From Bradysia coprophila (lineage: Eukaryota; Arthropoda; Insecta; Diptera; Sciaridae), in NCBI RefSeq assembly GCF_014529535.1, contig NW_023503555.1, positions 8,464,015-8,528,014 on the forward strand: 64,000 bases of DNA, written 5' to 3'. The notes under the pieces were generated by a model that saw only the letters and a program-made list of their open reading frames with translations, was not told the DNA's origin and did no database searches. Each line of letters opens with the position of its first letter. Within the stretch, counting starts at the first letter, position 1. The translations under genes and the position numbers were made by a program. Positions 47,506-60,765 of this stretch are shown here, in pieces.

Positions 47506-49084
47506 AGTGAAGTAATCACGATGAGTAAAAGTACCTCGGGCTGAAGCCCTCGGATACTTTTACTCATCTGGATACGAGATATCAAATTATTTCACGTGTA
47601 AAGTATGGCGTTTTACTTTACGAGCGACGGAAAGGGTCTTCACTAGTGAGGGAAAGGCCACATTACCTCACTAGTAAAGTAAAATCTATTACTTCTTTTG
47701 TTTGAATTGTCTCAGAATGTTAATTACAACATCTGTTAATTCACTCGCACTTAACATGTGATTTGCTATAAAAAAGAATAATAGACCAGATCGCTTGCTT
47801 TCATCATCTTTGTCGATAACAGGTGACATAGTTACTGGACTGGACCTGCAAGTCAACCTGACCTGCTAACCGTTTTAGAAAAAATGGTAAAAAAAAATTG
47901 AAATTCATTCCAAATAGTCGTCGAAGGTAAACAACTTCAAAAATTCTTCAAAATATTTCAATTTATCTTGAACGTTCTCATAAATAATATGAAAATGGGT
48001 GCCATGGGTGCGTCGGAATCCGTTTTTAAAATCGTTATTTATTCCGAGGTGACATTAGACCAAACCTGGGTGGTTTATATTCATTGCTATAAGCAGGCAC
48101 CAGAACTGATTTGAAGTAAGGGGCCAACTCGACGCAGTTGTCAGAATTTGTCTTATAAATTTAGTTTTTTATGTTGGTACAATACCACTGCTGAACCTAA
48201 ATAAAAGGTTTTTTGACCGATAATGCTTGTTTTCCAATTACCAAAAAAGTACGTCGTGTGAGAGACAAAGTTGATTTTTTTTCAATTTTTGCTTTGTTTA
48301 ATAGCTCGCTCCTCACGGCTCTGTGACGGAGGACTTTTTGTTGAATGCAAACCATACTTAAGAACAATGGATTCTTCGGAAATTTCTAGCCTACAAATAG
48401 GCGGAAAGTATTCGTTTTTTGACGATTCCTCACCTGCGCAGATTACATAAATTTACACAATCTGCAAAGGTTTCTCCAAATGGGATAAGTTATCAGACAC
48501 AAACCAATTTTGCGTTTAAAAGGTACACATTTTAACGTGCTTGAATGATTTTACTTTTTCAAAAAAAAAGGTTCAGAGAAATCATCAAACATTCATTCTG
48601 AACAAAAATTGACGCAACTGGGACGAAAAATTGGGCAAAGTGGCTCTCTATGTAGTGAGAGAACGTGAGGTTTTGGGTCCGCCTGAACCTAAATATTTTT
48701 TCGAATAACTAATGCGACTACGTCCAGGTGCAGTGGTACTTGAGATTTTCGTTTCAAAACTGAAAGGAAATGGCTTCAAAATTGATACTCAAAAAAAGCA
48801 ATTGATTTCCCCACTCAACACAGTCTAGAAAAATACTGGATGGGTGCTGGTCTGACATAATATGAGAAAATAATTTGGTTTTTATCGCAGGCAATAAAAT
48901 TTTTAATAAAAATAAATTTTTAATTTACAAAAAATTTTGTGACATAGATGCCCGTCCATCCTTCGACGGAGACATTATTATTTAAAATTAACCGATTCAA
49001 ATATGTAAAAAAAATAAATAAATATTAACCACAAAGCCAAGCGCACAGCTTAAAATGCGACATCAGAAATGATGGTACATCAGT

Positions 49085-52071
49085 TTAACCAATTCGTGCT
49101 GTACAATTCACAACATCACCAGCATCATTCATTTCCAGGACAATGTTTTCTTGCTTAACACCTTCCGGCACTGTGAACATTTTCGTAAACTGCTTACTTC
49201 TCCAGCCATTTTCCGCCGTCATCTCCTGTTTTCCTTCGATTATAACCCAAGGCATGGCAATTTTCACCTCCAGTTCCTCTGGCTTGTAGTCCACAATTTG
49301 TGTAGCGCGTTCGAAAAATTTCGGATCGCCAGTATAAACTTGTGAAGTAGCCGAATCGAAATTGTAGCCGAGTTGCTTCAACGATTCAACGGTCGTTGTG
49401 GTTGTTTTCAAGGTTCTTTTTGATGTAGTCGTTGTAGTGGTTGTGTTCTGTTGACGTTGATCTTGTCTCTGTTGAAGCTGCTTCTGCTGTTCGGTTAGCT
49501 GCTGAGTTCGAACGTCAGTTTGAGTCTCCCGAATCGAATCCTGTTTTTGTTGGACTTGTCTCTGTTGATTGATTCGTTGTTGAGTTTGAACTTCAGTCTC
49601 TTCAACCGATTCCTGCTTCTGTTGGACTTGTCTCTGTTGATTGATTCGTTGTTGAGTTTGAACCTCAGTCTCTTCAATCGATTCCTGCTTCTGTTGGACT
49701 TGCCTCTGTTGGTTGATTCGTTGCTGAGTTTGAACTTCAGTTTGGGTCTCTTCAATCGATCTCTGCTTCTGTTGCACTTGTTTCTGCTGATTGACTTGTT
49801 GCTGAGTTTGGATTTTTGTTTGGGTCTCCTGTACCGATTCCTGCTTCTGTTGTACCTGTTGTTTTTGCTGTTGCAAAGTGTCGACCCTCTGCTGCTCTTT
49901 GGTTTGTTCCTCGGTTGTAGTAACAGTTGTCGTCTTTGTGATGATTATAGTGATCACTCGTCTGGATTTGTCTAAGATGCTCCTAATTTTGTCGGGAGTA
50001 ACAACCACGCCAACTGGAACGTGCACCGTTTTACAGAACTCTTCATTCGTATCGGTTTTACGTCCAACAACGGTAATAGTTGTCTTGGATGCTTTAATTG
50101 TGATCTCTTCTGGACGGTAATCTCTGATATTCAGTTCGACGACGTAGTTACCATCTTCATCTTCGACCATGTCTTGCGTTACGTCTTCGATTGGCGTACT
50201 GGGCTCTGAAACCAGAGGTTCTCCAAAATTATCGTCATTTGCTTCAGCAATATCCAATGAGGTCATGGTGCTTGAAGTGAATGTTGCGCGTGTGATTTTT
50301 GTGTATCGGCTCTTCTGAACAATTTCCTGCTGCGATTGATGTTGTTGAACGGTGGAGTCTTGCACTTGCTGGACAGAAGTGTTTTTATGATGTTGCTGAA
50401 CAGAGGTATTCTGTTGCTGAACGGAAGTGTTCTGTTGCACCGAGTTATTCTTCTGCTGGACGATTGACTGTTGTTCTTGCACCGAAGTATTTTGCTGCTT
50501 AACAGAAGTGTTTTGTTGTTGCTGTTGCACGGCAGTGTTCTGCTGCTGTTGCTGAACCACCTTATTTCGAACATCGTCGGTGGTGTCAGTCAATGCGGCT
50601 GGTTGCGATTGCGGTGAGCACGGTCCAGTTATTGTAAGGATTCCGTTTGGACTCAACACAGCGTCAATTGCATTCGGATTCGAGTCTGGTGCACCGGCCG
50701 GGAGCGTAAATTCGCGATAGGTTGATCGGCTTTCATATTGACTCTTGTGATTGGCAGAGATTGTAATGATGCGACGAGTTTTGACGATTTTGACAGTCAC
50801 TTCTTCCAATTTGTATTCACGCAGATCCACGTTCATCTGTCGGATGTGAAAGAAGAAAAGTTTAGATTGCTGTCTATGTGAAAATGTTTTGATTTTAATG
50901 TTACCTCAAATCGATCCTTGTTGACTCTCACGTCTTTCAAATCGTCTCCGGTCACAGTTTTGGTTGTATTGACTGTGCGAACACGAATCAGCACTTCATC
51001 CGTGTTTGTCTGTTGTTTTTCGACTATCTGCTTTTGAAGTTGTTGTTGTCTGGCAAGTTCTTGGTCAACTTTCGCTGTAACGGTAAGATTTCCATCCTTT
51101 CCAACGACGCTGGTTATCGACTCTGGTTTCACTCCATCAGGAATTTCGAAAGTTTTCTTGATTTCCTGTCGGGTACTTGTCTTGGTCACTTCTTTGCGGG
51201 ATGTTATCAGAACCACTTTCCTTGATATTCTAACTTGAATCTCTTCGGATTTGTATTCGGAGACGTTTACTGTTGCCTGCGCACAAAAAGAAACGGTCGA
51301 GTTAAAGGGGCACACTCACATTTACATTTTGTCAACTAAAAGACATTTTCTTAAATTTTCCGGAATTTTCCAAAATTTTCTTGACTTTTTTTTTCAAATT
51401 TTCCGGAATTTTATCAAATTTCTCGCAATTGTAACAAATTTTCAGGGCTTTTACTTCATTTTCCGGAATTTTCCTAAATTTTCGCAGTATTTTCCTACAT
51501 TTTCCCAGATTTTTTTAAAATTATGGAAAATATGGGAAAATTCAAGAAAATAGGTGAAAAACCCTCTTCCAAAAATTGTCTCTGACTTTACCTCAAATTT
51601 GTTGTCCGAAACGCGAATTTCCTTGCTTATATCTTCCGAGCCCTCCAATTCGGTCGATTCAAATGTTTCCGTGAATGTCGAACTAATTCGCACATCTTCC
51701 GTACGTGTTATCGTGGAACTTTGTTGTGCCGACACCAATTCATCCGATCCAATACCACCAACAATCACCAACGTATTTGCATCAGCTTCATAAATACGAA
51801 ACTCTAATGCCTCATGGTTGACCCCATCGGGAATGATGTATTCGTTGAAAAAGGACCGGCTGGCTCTGCCGTCATTATAATCACCATCCACACGAATAAT
51901 TCCATCTTGGTTCACTGTTATTGTGAGATGTTCTCCACGATAACCGACAATTTCACATTTATCCATATACCATTTGGATGAGTCTAATTCAGCCGGAGGC
52001 GAACCACTTTTTGAAACCGTTTTGTAGACGATTGTTCCATCGGATTTTCGTGTGCAATTTCCTTTAGCCAT
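49085..52071 (-). CDS. Multi-domain small heat-shock-like protein with five alpha-crystallin domains, 867 aa
   Basis: Three phase-0 exons: 52071-51592 (160 codons), 51276-50905 (124) and 50836-49085 (583 plus stop). Alpha-crystallin (HSP20) domains are recognisable by their repeated start and IPDGV/VPEGV element: residues about 34-118 (IIPDGV), 160-235 (YKSEEIQVRI, EIPDGVKPE), 283-360 (YKLEEVTVKI), 512-585 (YRPEEITIKAS, VPVGV) and 790-867 (YKPEELEVKI, TVPEGVKQE). Exons 1 and 2 both end on FE just inside the next domain, so exons duplicated as domain units. Linkers are glutamine-rich: about 378-455, and about 590-765 with a 24-28-residue repeat (QVQQKQESIEETE, QTQQRINQQ). Usual sHSPs have one domain and about 200 residues. 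It is probably an intracellular chaperone or scaffold; no signal peptide. Confidence 0.9.
51331..51545. repeat. Degenerate TTTTCCGGAA repeat in intron 1 of the heat-shock gene
   Basis: Repeats of AAATTTTCCGGAATTTTCC type fill most of the 315-bp intron. Similar wording occurs at 6130-6205 and 35626-35660. Confidence 0.6.
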
Positions 52072-55000
52072 TTTGGTAAAAAAATTTGAATTCTTTTCTC
52101 TTTTCTACTTTTCTTTAAATTCACAAAAAAAAATTATTTTCCGCTCGCTTTGTGCTGTTTCGATTATTCAATTCCGAACTGATCACTTTGGAGATATCTT
52201 TAAGACTGGCTATTTTCACGGTTTTTAATTTCAATAAATGTGAAATCCCACGCAAAAAATTCTTCTCGCTTTCACGAGAATAAACACATGAAAAATGCAT
52301 TTACAGCACACAGTTGTTGTTTTTACACATCATTAAACCGACTATGAGATATTATAATATTCTGAATCTTCTCCCTGGCTTATGAATCAGACGTTAATAT
52401 TACTCATTCGATATAACCAAAATAGCATCCCACACTTTTATATGCGATTTTTCAACGTGTACGTACAACAATATAATAAAAATCGCCGCTTAAGTGTAGA
52501 CAAGACCTCGACGAGACAAATCGAACAGCCGAGAATGCAAACGGAACAATAGTTTTTTGCAGGAAAAAGATCGAAACGCGGGTAATATGAGACGTGGTTG
52601 TTCTTGGTCTAGAGGCTTATTGTAGGTATATAAAGTAGGTGTAAGACTACTACAAATTTTTGTGGCGAGTGGTAGAACTTAAAAAACAAGATGTGCTTGT
52701 ACCTTCGTCGTTGGGTGCAAGGCCTGTACTGGGAGCTAGGGTTAATTACTATTAAGAAGCAAGAGACATAAAAAATTCGGGGAGTAGACATTGTCTAAAA
52801 ACCTCGAGAGCTGTTTACTCCTCTATAAGTTGAGGGTCTGTCGAGGAGGAGGGAGCTTAGATTCATAGCTTTAAGGATATATGATAAGTTCAGGTTTACC
52901 TAAACGTGAACTGGAAATACCTGAAACTGTTTTGACCTGCACCGGATTCAAATCAACTTTGACCTGACCTGATTTTATCTGAAAAATGATTTTAGTGATC
53001 AAGTCTCATCTGACCTGAAATCTGACAAGTTTATTTCAGGCCAGGTTAGTTTTCTAAAATAATTTGACCTCACTTAGGTAATAGTGACTTTCGACCGCGG
53101 TCGTCCAAGTTCGAGCAATTCCGAGTTTTAATATGAATACTCGTCACCAAAAGTAAACGCTGCAGTTAATGTTTTTTTTCGAATCTTGATTTGTAGGAAC
53201 TACTAAGTCATCTGGGTACATGGGAAGGTCTGGTCGATTGCCTGTTTCATTTACTCAAAATCCGTTTTAAGTGAATTACTGAACCTCATTCTCGTCTCGA
53301 TAAGTGGGCTGACTTCGTTGGGTGATCTATCTATACTTCTGAGGCACCATTTGAGTCTATTGTGCTTTTTAATAGTTCGGAATATAAGTTCTCCATCTTA
53401 AGGTGGAATTTCAAGAGTTTCAATCCTCGTCGAATGAAAAAAGCTTTTACCAAGTTGAGGAAAGCTCACAGCAGCGTGTTAACGTTCTCATAAGTGAGTG
53501 ACAGTGATGGGCGCTGGTTTTTTTTAGACCCTCAAGATGGAAAACAAACTTATCGAAAACTGTATCAGTAACCGAGAGCTCAACGTAAATTTTCATCCTA
53601 GTGTGACTTCTTGTACCCAGTCATAATGAAAGTAAATGAAGCCAATGCAAATCTTCAGCGAATTCTAAACAATATGTAACCCAAGTTTGGAGTGAAGTTA
53701 AGTGCAGCGATACATTTCCCTTGGTGTAGCGCTAACGATTTCTATAGAATTGATGGAAAGTGGTGACTGTAATAGCATGTATCTTGAAAAAGTATTTCAC
53801 CACTACAAAAATTCTGTTGAAATCATAAGTGCTACAATAGAGTGAAGTTACGCTGCACTCATACTCTCTCATAGAGGTAGACTACTAACTCATCTTCAGC
53901 AATTTTGATATTTCGGTCACAATTACCGTCTACGGGTGAATCCGCTTCTCTATGTAGGATGGTCAGAAGGACAGTTAGAATTAGATAAATAAGTAAGTAT
54001 ACTACGAACCAACGAAAGTCGTGTTCAATCTCTGAATTGCTTCTTTATCAGGGTGACATTTGAGAGTTTTCACATACTGCAAACGAATGGTAAACACCTA
54101 TTCCTTCTTCTTCGCATCTTTGCGACGTGAGATTGTATATGAAAACTAAAACTTTTATTGTTTCAATGTTAAAAGTGATATTCTCCGGTCTAAAAATAAA
54201 CTTCATAAATATTTTTCGAATGAAAACCGAAGAAAATTAATTTTGAATTATTACTGCTTGATTTCCTAGTCAACAGATTTTGGTGGCCGAAAATAGACTC
54301 GGGATGATTAGACACAGAGCGCGTCATACCATCGATCGGTGTAACAAATATTTATGGACTCTTAGGTGGAAAAAAATCGTTTTAATTTCTTCGGCTTTGG
54401 TTTGATACGATCTAGCATTGAGTAGATTGATATGAAAGCAATTCTCTGCTTCCAGATGCTGTGAATGGCCAAATGTTTTTATTTGTTTGTTATTTAATAT
54501 GATCGTCAGTCTCGTCGTCAGTAGACAGTTCGGAGCGTACATCTCGATATTTTTCTCGAGAAAAAAGACTTTCTTCTACGTCTAACGTTTGTTCTTAGTA
54601 CAACATATTCGCTTACAGTATAATGTTGCTATACCTATATGTTATAGTTGTCCATAAATATAACTTGGCACTCTCTGTCTAGTCCATGACCATTACATTG
54701 CGATTTTTGAGTTTAACTAATTGCGCTATAATTAACCGAGAATTATTGTAGCAGCGGTTGTACAGAACTTATTAATATTAAAAAGAAGATGCAATGAGTA
54801 ATTGGATTATGATAAATAGTCTCAATACAAAACACACACACACTCTACGGGGGAAGGCAGAGTGTGCCATAGATTTTGGAAGCAATATGTGTGGCCTCAA
54901 TGGACTTATTATGTTGTTTATGGTTGCATCACAATTATAGGAACCTCTTCAATATCAACTGAAAGGGGGATTGGGAATATGACAAAAGCGTAGGTTTCAT

Positions 55001-55295
55001 ACATTTTCGAAAGATTCTCCGTACATTTTAACGTGTCTGAAATTTGTATTTTTTGGCGAACGGTTAAACGTGAGCAGTGAGCATTTTAACGAAATTTTCA
55101 TAAACTGCTCAGTTTTCTCAGAGCTGGTCAAACTGCTACAACCAAATCTATTTTATTTTGAAAGCTATCACACACATTCATGGTCGTTATCGTGGTCGTA
55201 CATTTTTGAAAATGAATTCTGGTGGAAAGATATCATCAAAAGTTAACTAAAATCCAATATTTAAAAAACGTCAAATAAAGTCTAATCACACTTTG
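52072..55295. other. Intergenic stretch upstream of the heat-shock gene
   Basis: No second gene was found. TTCTCGCTTTCACGAGAA (52263-52280) has inverted TTC/GAA blocks resembling a heat-shock element, about 190-210 bases upstream of the ATG; weak. 52880-53080 is an ACCTGA-rich dispersed repeat. Confidence 0.35.
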
Positions 55296-55369
55296 TGCGA
55301 ATAGTCAAATAAAGTCTAATCGCACTTTGTGTCACAAAGTGCGATTAGTCTTTATTTCACTATTCGCAC
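55296..55369. repeat. Near-perfect palindrome, 74 bp
   Basis: GTGCGAATAGTCAAATAAAG with CTAATCGCACTTTGTG is followed at once by its reverse complement, with about two mismatches and no spacer. A direct partial copy of the left arm precedes it from 55270. Confidence 0.85.
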
Positions 55370-55432
55370 TTTTCGAGTAAACTGAAAAGCTTCGAATGAT
55401 GTCAAGCCAGCTTTGATATAAATCATTAAAAT

Positions 55433-56171
55433 GTAACCGTTGATGCTTCGTGTTATGCTTTGACATAATCACCATCTTCTACAAACATTTTGTAGATTGA
55501 GAATCACTCTCTTCTTCAAATACTGTGTAAATTGTAGCATGATTCTCTTCTTTGTAAACACTTTGTAAAAGGAACCATCACTCTCCTCTACAAACACTTT
55601 GTAAAAAGAAGTAATCACTCTCTTCTACAAACACTTTGTAGAAGGGAGCAACAATCTACTCCACAAACACTTTGTAAAAGGAAGCAGCTTTTTCTTTTAC
55701 AAACACTTTTAAAAAGGAAGCGACACTCTCTACTGCAAACACTTTTTAAAAGGAAGCAACACTCTCGTCTACAAACACTTTGTAAAAAGAAACAATCACT
55801 CTCATCTACAAAGACTTTGTAAAAGGAAGCAGCACTCTACTCTACAAACACTTTGTCAAACGAAGCAACATTCTCATCTACAAACACTTTCTAAAAGGAA
55901 GCGACACTCTCTTCTAGAAACACTTTGTAAAAGGAAGCAGCACTCTCATTTACAAACACTTTGTAGAAGGAAGCGACACTCTCTTCTAGAAACACTTTGT
56001 AAAAGGAAGCAGCACTCTACTCTACAAACAATTTTTAAAAGAGGAAGTATTACTGTCTTCTTCACGGTGCTTGTAGAAGGGAGTGATACTTCCGTTTACA
56101 AAATGTTTGTAGAAGATGACGATGCTACCTTTTTAGAATATGTCAAAACGTAATACGAAACATTACCAGTT
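55433..56171. mobile_element. Second foldback-like element: inverted arms around a minisatellite
   Basis: The left arm has ATGCTTCGTGTTATGCTTTG followed by ATCTTCTACAAACATTTTG (55443-55492). The right arm is the inverse: CAAAATGTTTGTAGAAGAT (56100-56118), then ATGTCAAAACGTAATACG (56139-56156). The interior is a tandem repeat. The architecture is the same as 19970-21294, with unrelated sequence. Confidence 0.7.
55495..56097. repeat. Minisatellite, about 39-bp unit, about 15 copies
   Basis: Units of CTCTTCTACAAACACTTTGT plus AAAAGGAAGCAACACT repeat with substitutions and small length changes. Each unit has a short inverted repeat (TACAAACACTTTGTA). Confidence 0.85.
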
Positions 56172-56799
56172 ACGAGGCATAATTGTTCCTCCTAAGACAC
56201 ACTCCAACATGATACTTCAAAACAATTGATACTTGCTCCATCCAACGATCACAACTCAAAAGAACTACGAAATTCGGAAAAGCGCAATAATTTAAATTTG
56301 AACACACAATATTTTGACTAAAATATGTAGATTTTCTGTCACTTATTTGCTGAAATCCATTTCTACAATGTATGCACTGGTAATCAGCCCAAAGTACCCG
56401 AAAGTACTTAAGCTTAGCTTTCCAACGAGCCCACTCTCAACCGAAACGATCATTTATAACGTCCAAAAAATTCGGATAAAAATCACTATTTTTCCAACTT
56501 CGGAGATCTTCCACCAGCAACCAGGTGTGGCTCGAGACTGTGTGAGGCCTGTTTTGAGGTCTACTGGCAAAGACCTATCAAACCATGTATATATCCATCC
56601 CAGACGAAATGGGTCCGATTTTGATAGGTGGATTTTCAAAAGAATCCCTCTATCCACATTAAGTGAGGTTACGTATCTTGAAGATGATCTATTGAGCCCT
56701 GATCATTTTGGGAGAAATTCCCAGCATTGATTCGTCGATTTATTGTGAGATTCGTCACTTAAAATTGTTGGTTTCTCGCGCATCGTCTGCAACCTCATA
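56172..56799. other. Spacer before the satellite
   Basis: A 138-codon plus-strand ORF (56314-56730) has no recognisable domain and no splice context. It is treated as non-coding. Confidence 0.4.
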
Positions 56800-59700
56800 T
56801 TAAGGCCAGTTCATGGTCGCATATATCGCAAAAATGTATGCGAGTATGAACTGGCCTTAAGGCCAGTTCATGGTCGCATATATCGCAAAAATGTATGCGA
56901 GTATGAACTGGCCTTAAGGCCAGTTCATGGTCGCATATATCGCAAAAATGTATGCGAGTATGAACTGGCCTTAAGGCCAGTTCATGGTCGCATATATCGC
57001 AAAAATGTATGCGAGTATGAACTGGCCTTAAGGCCAGTTCATGGTCGCATATATCGCAAAAATGTATGCGAGTATGAACTGGCCTTAAGGCCAGTTCATG
57101 GTCGCATATATCGCAAAAATGTATGCGAGTATGAACTGGCCTTAAGGCCAGTTCATGGTCGCATATATCGCAAAAATGTATGCGAGTATGAACTGGCCTT
57201 AAGGCCAGTTCATGGTCGCATATATCGCAAAAATGTATGCGAGTATGAACTGGCCTTAAGGCCAGTTCATGGTCGCATATATCGCAAAAATGTATGCGAG
57301 TATGAACTGGCCTTAAGGCCAGTTCATGGTCGCATATATCGCAAAAATGTATGCGAGTATGAACTGGCCTTAAGGCCAGTTCATGGTCGCATATATCGCA
57401 AAAATGTATGCGAGTATGAACTGGCCTTAAGGCCAGTTCATGGTCGCATATATCGCAAAAATGTATGCGAGTATGAACTGGCCTTAAGGCCAGTTCATGG
57501 TCGCATATATCGCAAAAATGTATGCGAGTATGAACTGGCCTTAAGGCCAGTTCATGGTCGCATATATCGCAAAAATGTATGCGAGTATGAACTGGCCTTA
57601 AGGCCAGTTCATGGTCGCATATATCGCAAAAATGTATGCGAGTATGAACTGGCCTTAAGGCCAGTTCATGGTCGCATATATCGCAAAAATGTATGCGAGT
57701 ATGAACTGGCCTTAAGGCCAGTTCATGGTCGCATATATCGCAAAAATGTATGCGAGTATGAACTGGCCTTAAGGCCAGTTCATGGTCGCATATATCGCAA
57801 AAATGTATGCGAGTATGAACTGGCCTTAAGGCCAGTTCATGGTCGCATATATCGCAAAAATGTATGCGAGTATGAACTGGCCTTAAGGCCAGTTCATGGT
57901 CGCATATATCGCAAAAATGTATGCGAGTATGAACTGGCCTTAAGGCCAGTTCATGGTCGCATATATCGCAAAAATGTATGCGAGTATGAACTGGCCTTAA
58001 GGCCAGTTCATGGTCGCATATATCGCAAAAATGTATGCGAGTATGAACTGGCCTTAAGGCCAGTTCATGGTCGCATATATCGCAAAAATGTATGCGAGTA
58101 TGAACTGGCCTTAAGGCCAGTTCATGGTCGCATATATCGCAAAAATGTATGCGAGTATGAACTGGCCTTAAGGCCAGTTCATGGTCGCATATATCGCAAA
58201 AATGTATGCGAGTATGAACTGGCCTTAAGGCCAGTTCATGGTCGCATATATCGCAAAAATGTATGCGAGTATGAACTGGCCTTAAGGCCAGTTCATGGTC
58301 GCATATATCGCAAAAATGTATGCGAGTATGAACTGGCCTTAAGGCCAGTTCATGGTCGCATATATCGCAAAAATGTATGCGAGTATGAACTGGCCTTAAG
58401 GCCAGTTCATGGTCGCATATATCGCAAAAATGTATGCGAGTATGAACTGGCCTTAAGGCCAGTTCATGGTCGCATATATCGCAAAAATGTATGCGAGTAT
58501 GAACTGGCCTTAAGGCCAGTTCATGGTCGCATATATCGCAAAAATGTATGCGAGTATGAACTGGCCTTAAGGCCAGTTCATGGTCGCATATATCGCAAAA
58601 ATGTATGCGAGTATGAACTGGCCTTAAGGCCAGTTCATGGTCGCATATATCGCAAAAATGTATGCGAGTATGAACTGGCCTTAAGGCCAGTTCATGGTCG
58701 CATATATCGCAAAAATGTATGCGAGTATGAACTGGCCTTAAGGCCAGTTCATGGTCGCATATATCGCAAAAATGTATGCGAGTAAACTGCCTTAAGCAGT
58801 TCATGTCGCATATATCGCAAAAATGTATGCGAGTATGAACTGGCCTTAAGGCCAGTTCATGGTCGCATATATCGCAAAAATGTATGCGAGTATGAACTGG
58901 CCTTAAGGCCAGTTCATGGTCGCATATATCGCAAAAATGTATGCGAGTATGAACTGGCCTTAAGGCCAGTTCATGGTCGCATATATCGCAAAAATGTATG
59001 CGAGTATGAACTGGCCTTAAGGCCAGTTCATGGTCGCATATATCGCAAAAATGTATGCGAGTATGAACTGGCCTTAAGGCCAGTTCATGGTCGCATATAT
59101 CGCAAAAATGTATGCGAGTATGAACTGGCCTTAAGGCCAGTTCATGGTCGCATATATCGCAAAAATGTATGCGAGTATGAACTGGCCTTAAGGCCAGTTC
59201 ATGGTCGCATATATCGCATGTTTATTTTTAACATATGGTCGCATATATCGCAAAAATGTATGCGAGTATGAACTGGCCTTAAGGCCAGTTCATGGTCGCA
59301 TATATCGCAAAAATGTATGCGAGTATGAACTGGCCTTAAGGCCAGTTCATGGTCGCATATATCGCAAAAATGTATGCGAGTATGAACTGGCCTTAAGGCC
59401 AGTTCATGGTCGCATATATCGCAAAAATGTATGCGAGTATGAACTGGCCTTAAGGCCAGTTCATGGTCGCATATATCGCAAAAATGTATGCGAGTATGAA
59501 CTGGCCTTAAGGCCAGTTCATGGTCGCATATATCGCAAAAATGTATGCGAGTATGAACTGGCCTTAAGGCCAGTTCATGGTCGCATATATCGCAAAAATG
59601 TATGCGAGTATGAACTGGCCTTAAGGCCAGTTCATGGTCGCATATATCGCAAAAATGTATGCGAGTATGAACTGCCTTAAGCAGTCATGGCATATATCAA

Positions 59701-60765
59701 AAATGTATGCGAGTATGAACTGGCCTTAAGGCCAGTTCATGGTCGCATATATCGCAAAAATGTATGCGAGTATGAACTGGCCTTAAGGCCAGTTCATGGT
59801 CGCATATATCGCAAAAATGTATGCGAGTATGAACTGGCCTTAAGGCCAGTTCATGGTCGCATATATCGCAAAAATGTATGCGAGTATGAACTGGCCTTAA
59901 GGCCAGTTCATGGTCGCATATATCGCAAAAATGTATGCGAGTATGAACTGGCCTTAAGGCCAGTTCATGGTCGCATATATCGCAAAAATGTATGCGAGTA
60001 TGAACTGGCCTTAAGGCCAGTTCATGGTCGCATATATCGCAAAAATGTATGCGAGTATGAACTGGCCTTAAGGCCAGTTCATGGTCGCATATATCGCAAA
60101 AATGTATGCGATATGAACTGGCCTTAAGGCCAGTTCATGGTCGATATATCGCAAAAATGTATGCGAGTATGAACTGGCGCTGGCTTTGAATGTGCGAGTT
60201 GCGTATGGTCGCATATATCGCAAAAATGTATGCGAGTATGAACTGGCCTTAAGGCCAGTTCATGGTCGCATATATCGCAAAAATGTATGCGAGTATGAAC
60301 TGGCCTTAAGGCCAGTTCATGGTCGCATATATCGCAAAAATGTATGCGAGTATGAACTGGCCTTAAGGCCAGTTCATGGTCGCATATATCGCAAAATGTA
60401 TGCGAGTATGAACTGGCCTTAAGGCCAGTTCATGGTCGCATATATCGCAAAATGTATGCGAGTATGAACTGGCCTTAAGGCCAGTTCATGGTCGCATATA
60501 TCGCAAAAATGTATGCGAGTATGAACTGGCCTTAAGGCCAGTTCATGGTCGCATATATCGCAAAAATGTATGCGAGTATGAACTGGCCTTAAGGCCAGTT
60601 CATGGTCGCATATATCGCAAAAATGTATGCGAGTATGAACTGGCCTTAAGGCCAGTTCATGGTCGCATATATCGCAAAAATGTATGCGAGTATGAACTGG
60701 CCTTAAGGCCAGTTCATGGTCGCATATATCGCAAAAATGTATGCGAGTATGAACTGGCCTTAAGC
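56800..60765 (+). repeat. 57-bp palindromic satellite, forward array, about 69 units
   Basis: The first TTAA is at 56800-56803. Each unit is then 57 bp: GGCCAGTTCATGGTCGCATA, a middle part ATATCGCAAAAATG, TATGCGAGTATGAACTGG and CCTTAA. The ends GGCCAGTTCAT / ATGAACTGGCC and the inner TCGCATA / TATGCGA are inverted repeats, so every unit can form a hairpin, and TTAA sits at every junction. From 56804 to about 58780 I found no substitution. Irregular units occur near 58785, 59215-59235, 59670-59700, 60110 and 60175-60205. The period is a multiple of three and stop-free in several frames, which creates long false ORFs on both strands. Confidence 0.97.

Larger units (their letters stand above)
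45608..49084. other. Gene-poor stretch with minisatellite and SINE tail
   Basis: No gene seen. 46160-46400 is a degenerate repeat of AGCTTTTTTGTAAAAGCTTC. 47448-47505 is a SINE 3' end with an ATTCT tail. 47518-47570 is a hairpin (GATGAGTAAAAGTA...TACTTTTACTCATC). 48235-48345 is a second copy of the hairpin at 40115-40205 (ACCAAAAAAGTACT, GAGAGACAAA, CTCACGGA). Confidence 0.5.

Noticed and set aside
49495-50574. Overlapping ORFs on both strands in the heat-shock gene
   Set aside because: Shadows of the CAG/CAA-rich linker; the 583-codon minus frame explains the sequence.
52263-52280. Heat-shock element for the multi-domain sHSP gene
   Set aside because: Inverted TTCTCG/CGAGAA blocks have wrong spacing for a canonical three-block element; too weak to list as a regulatory site.
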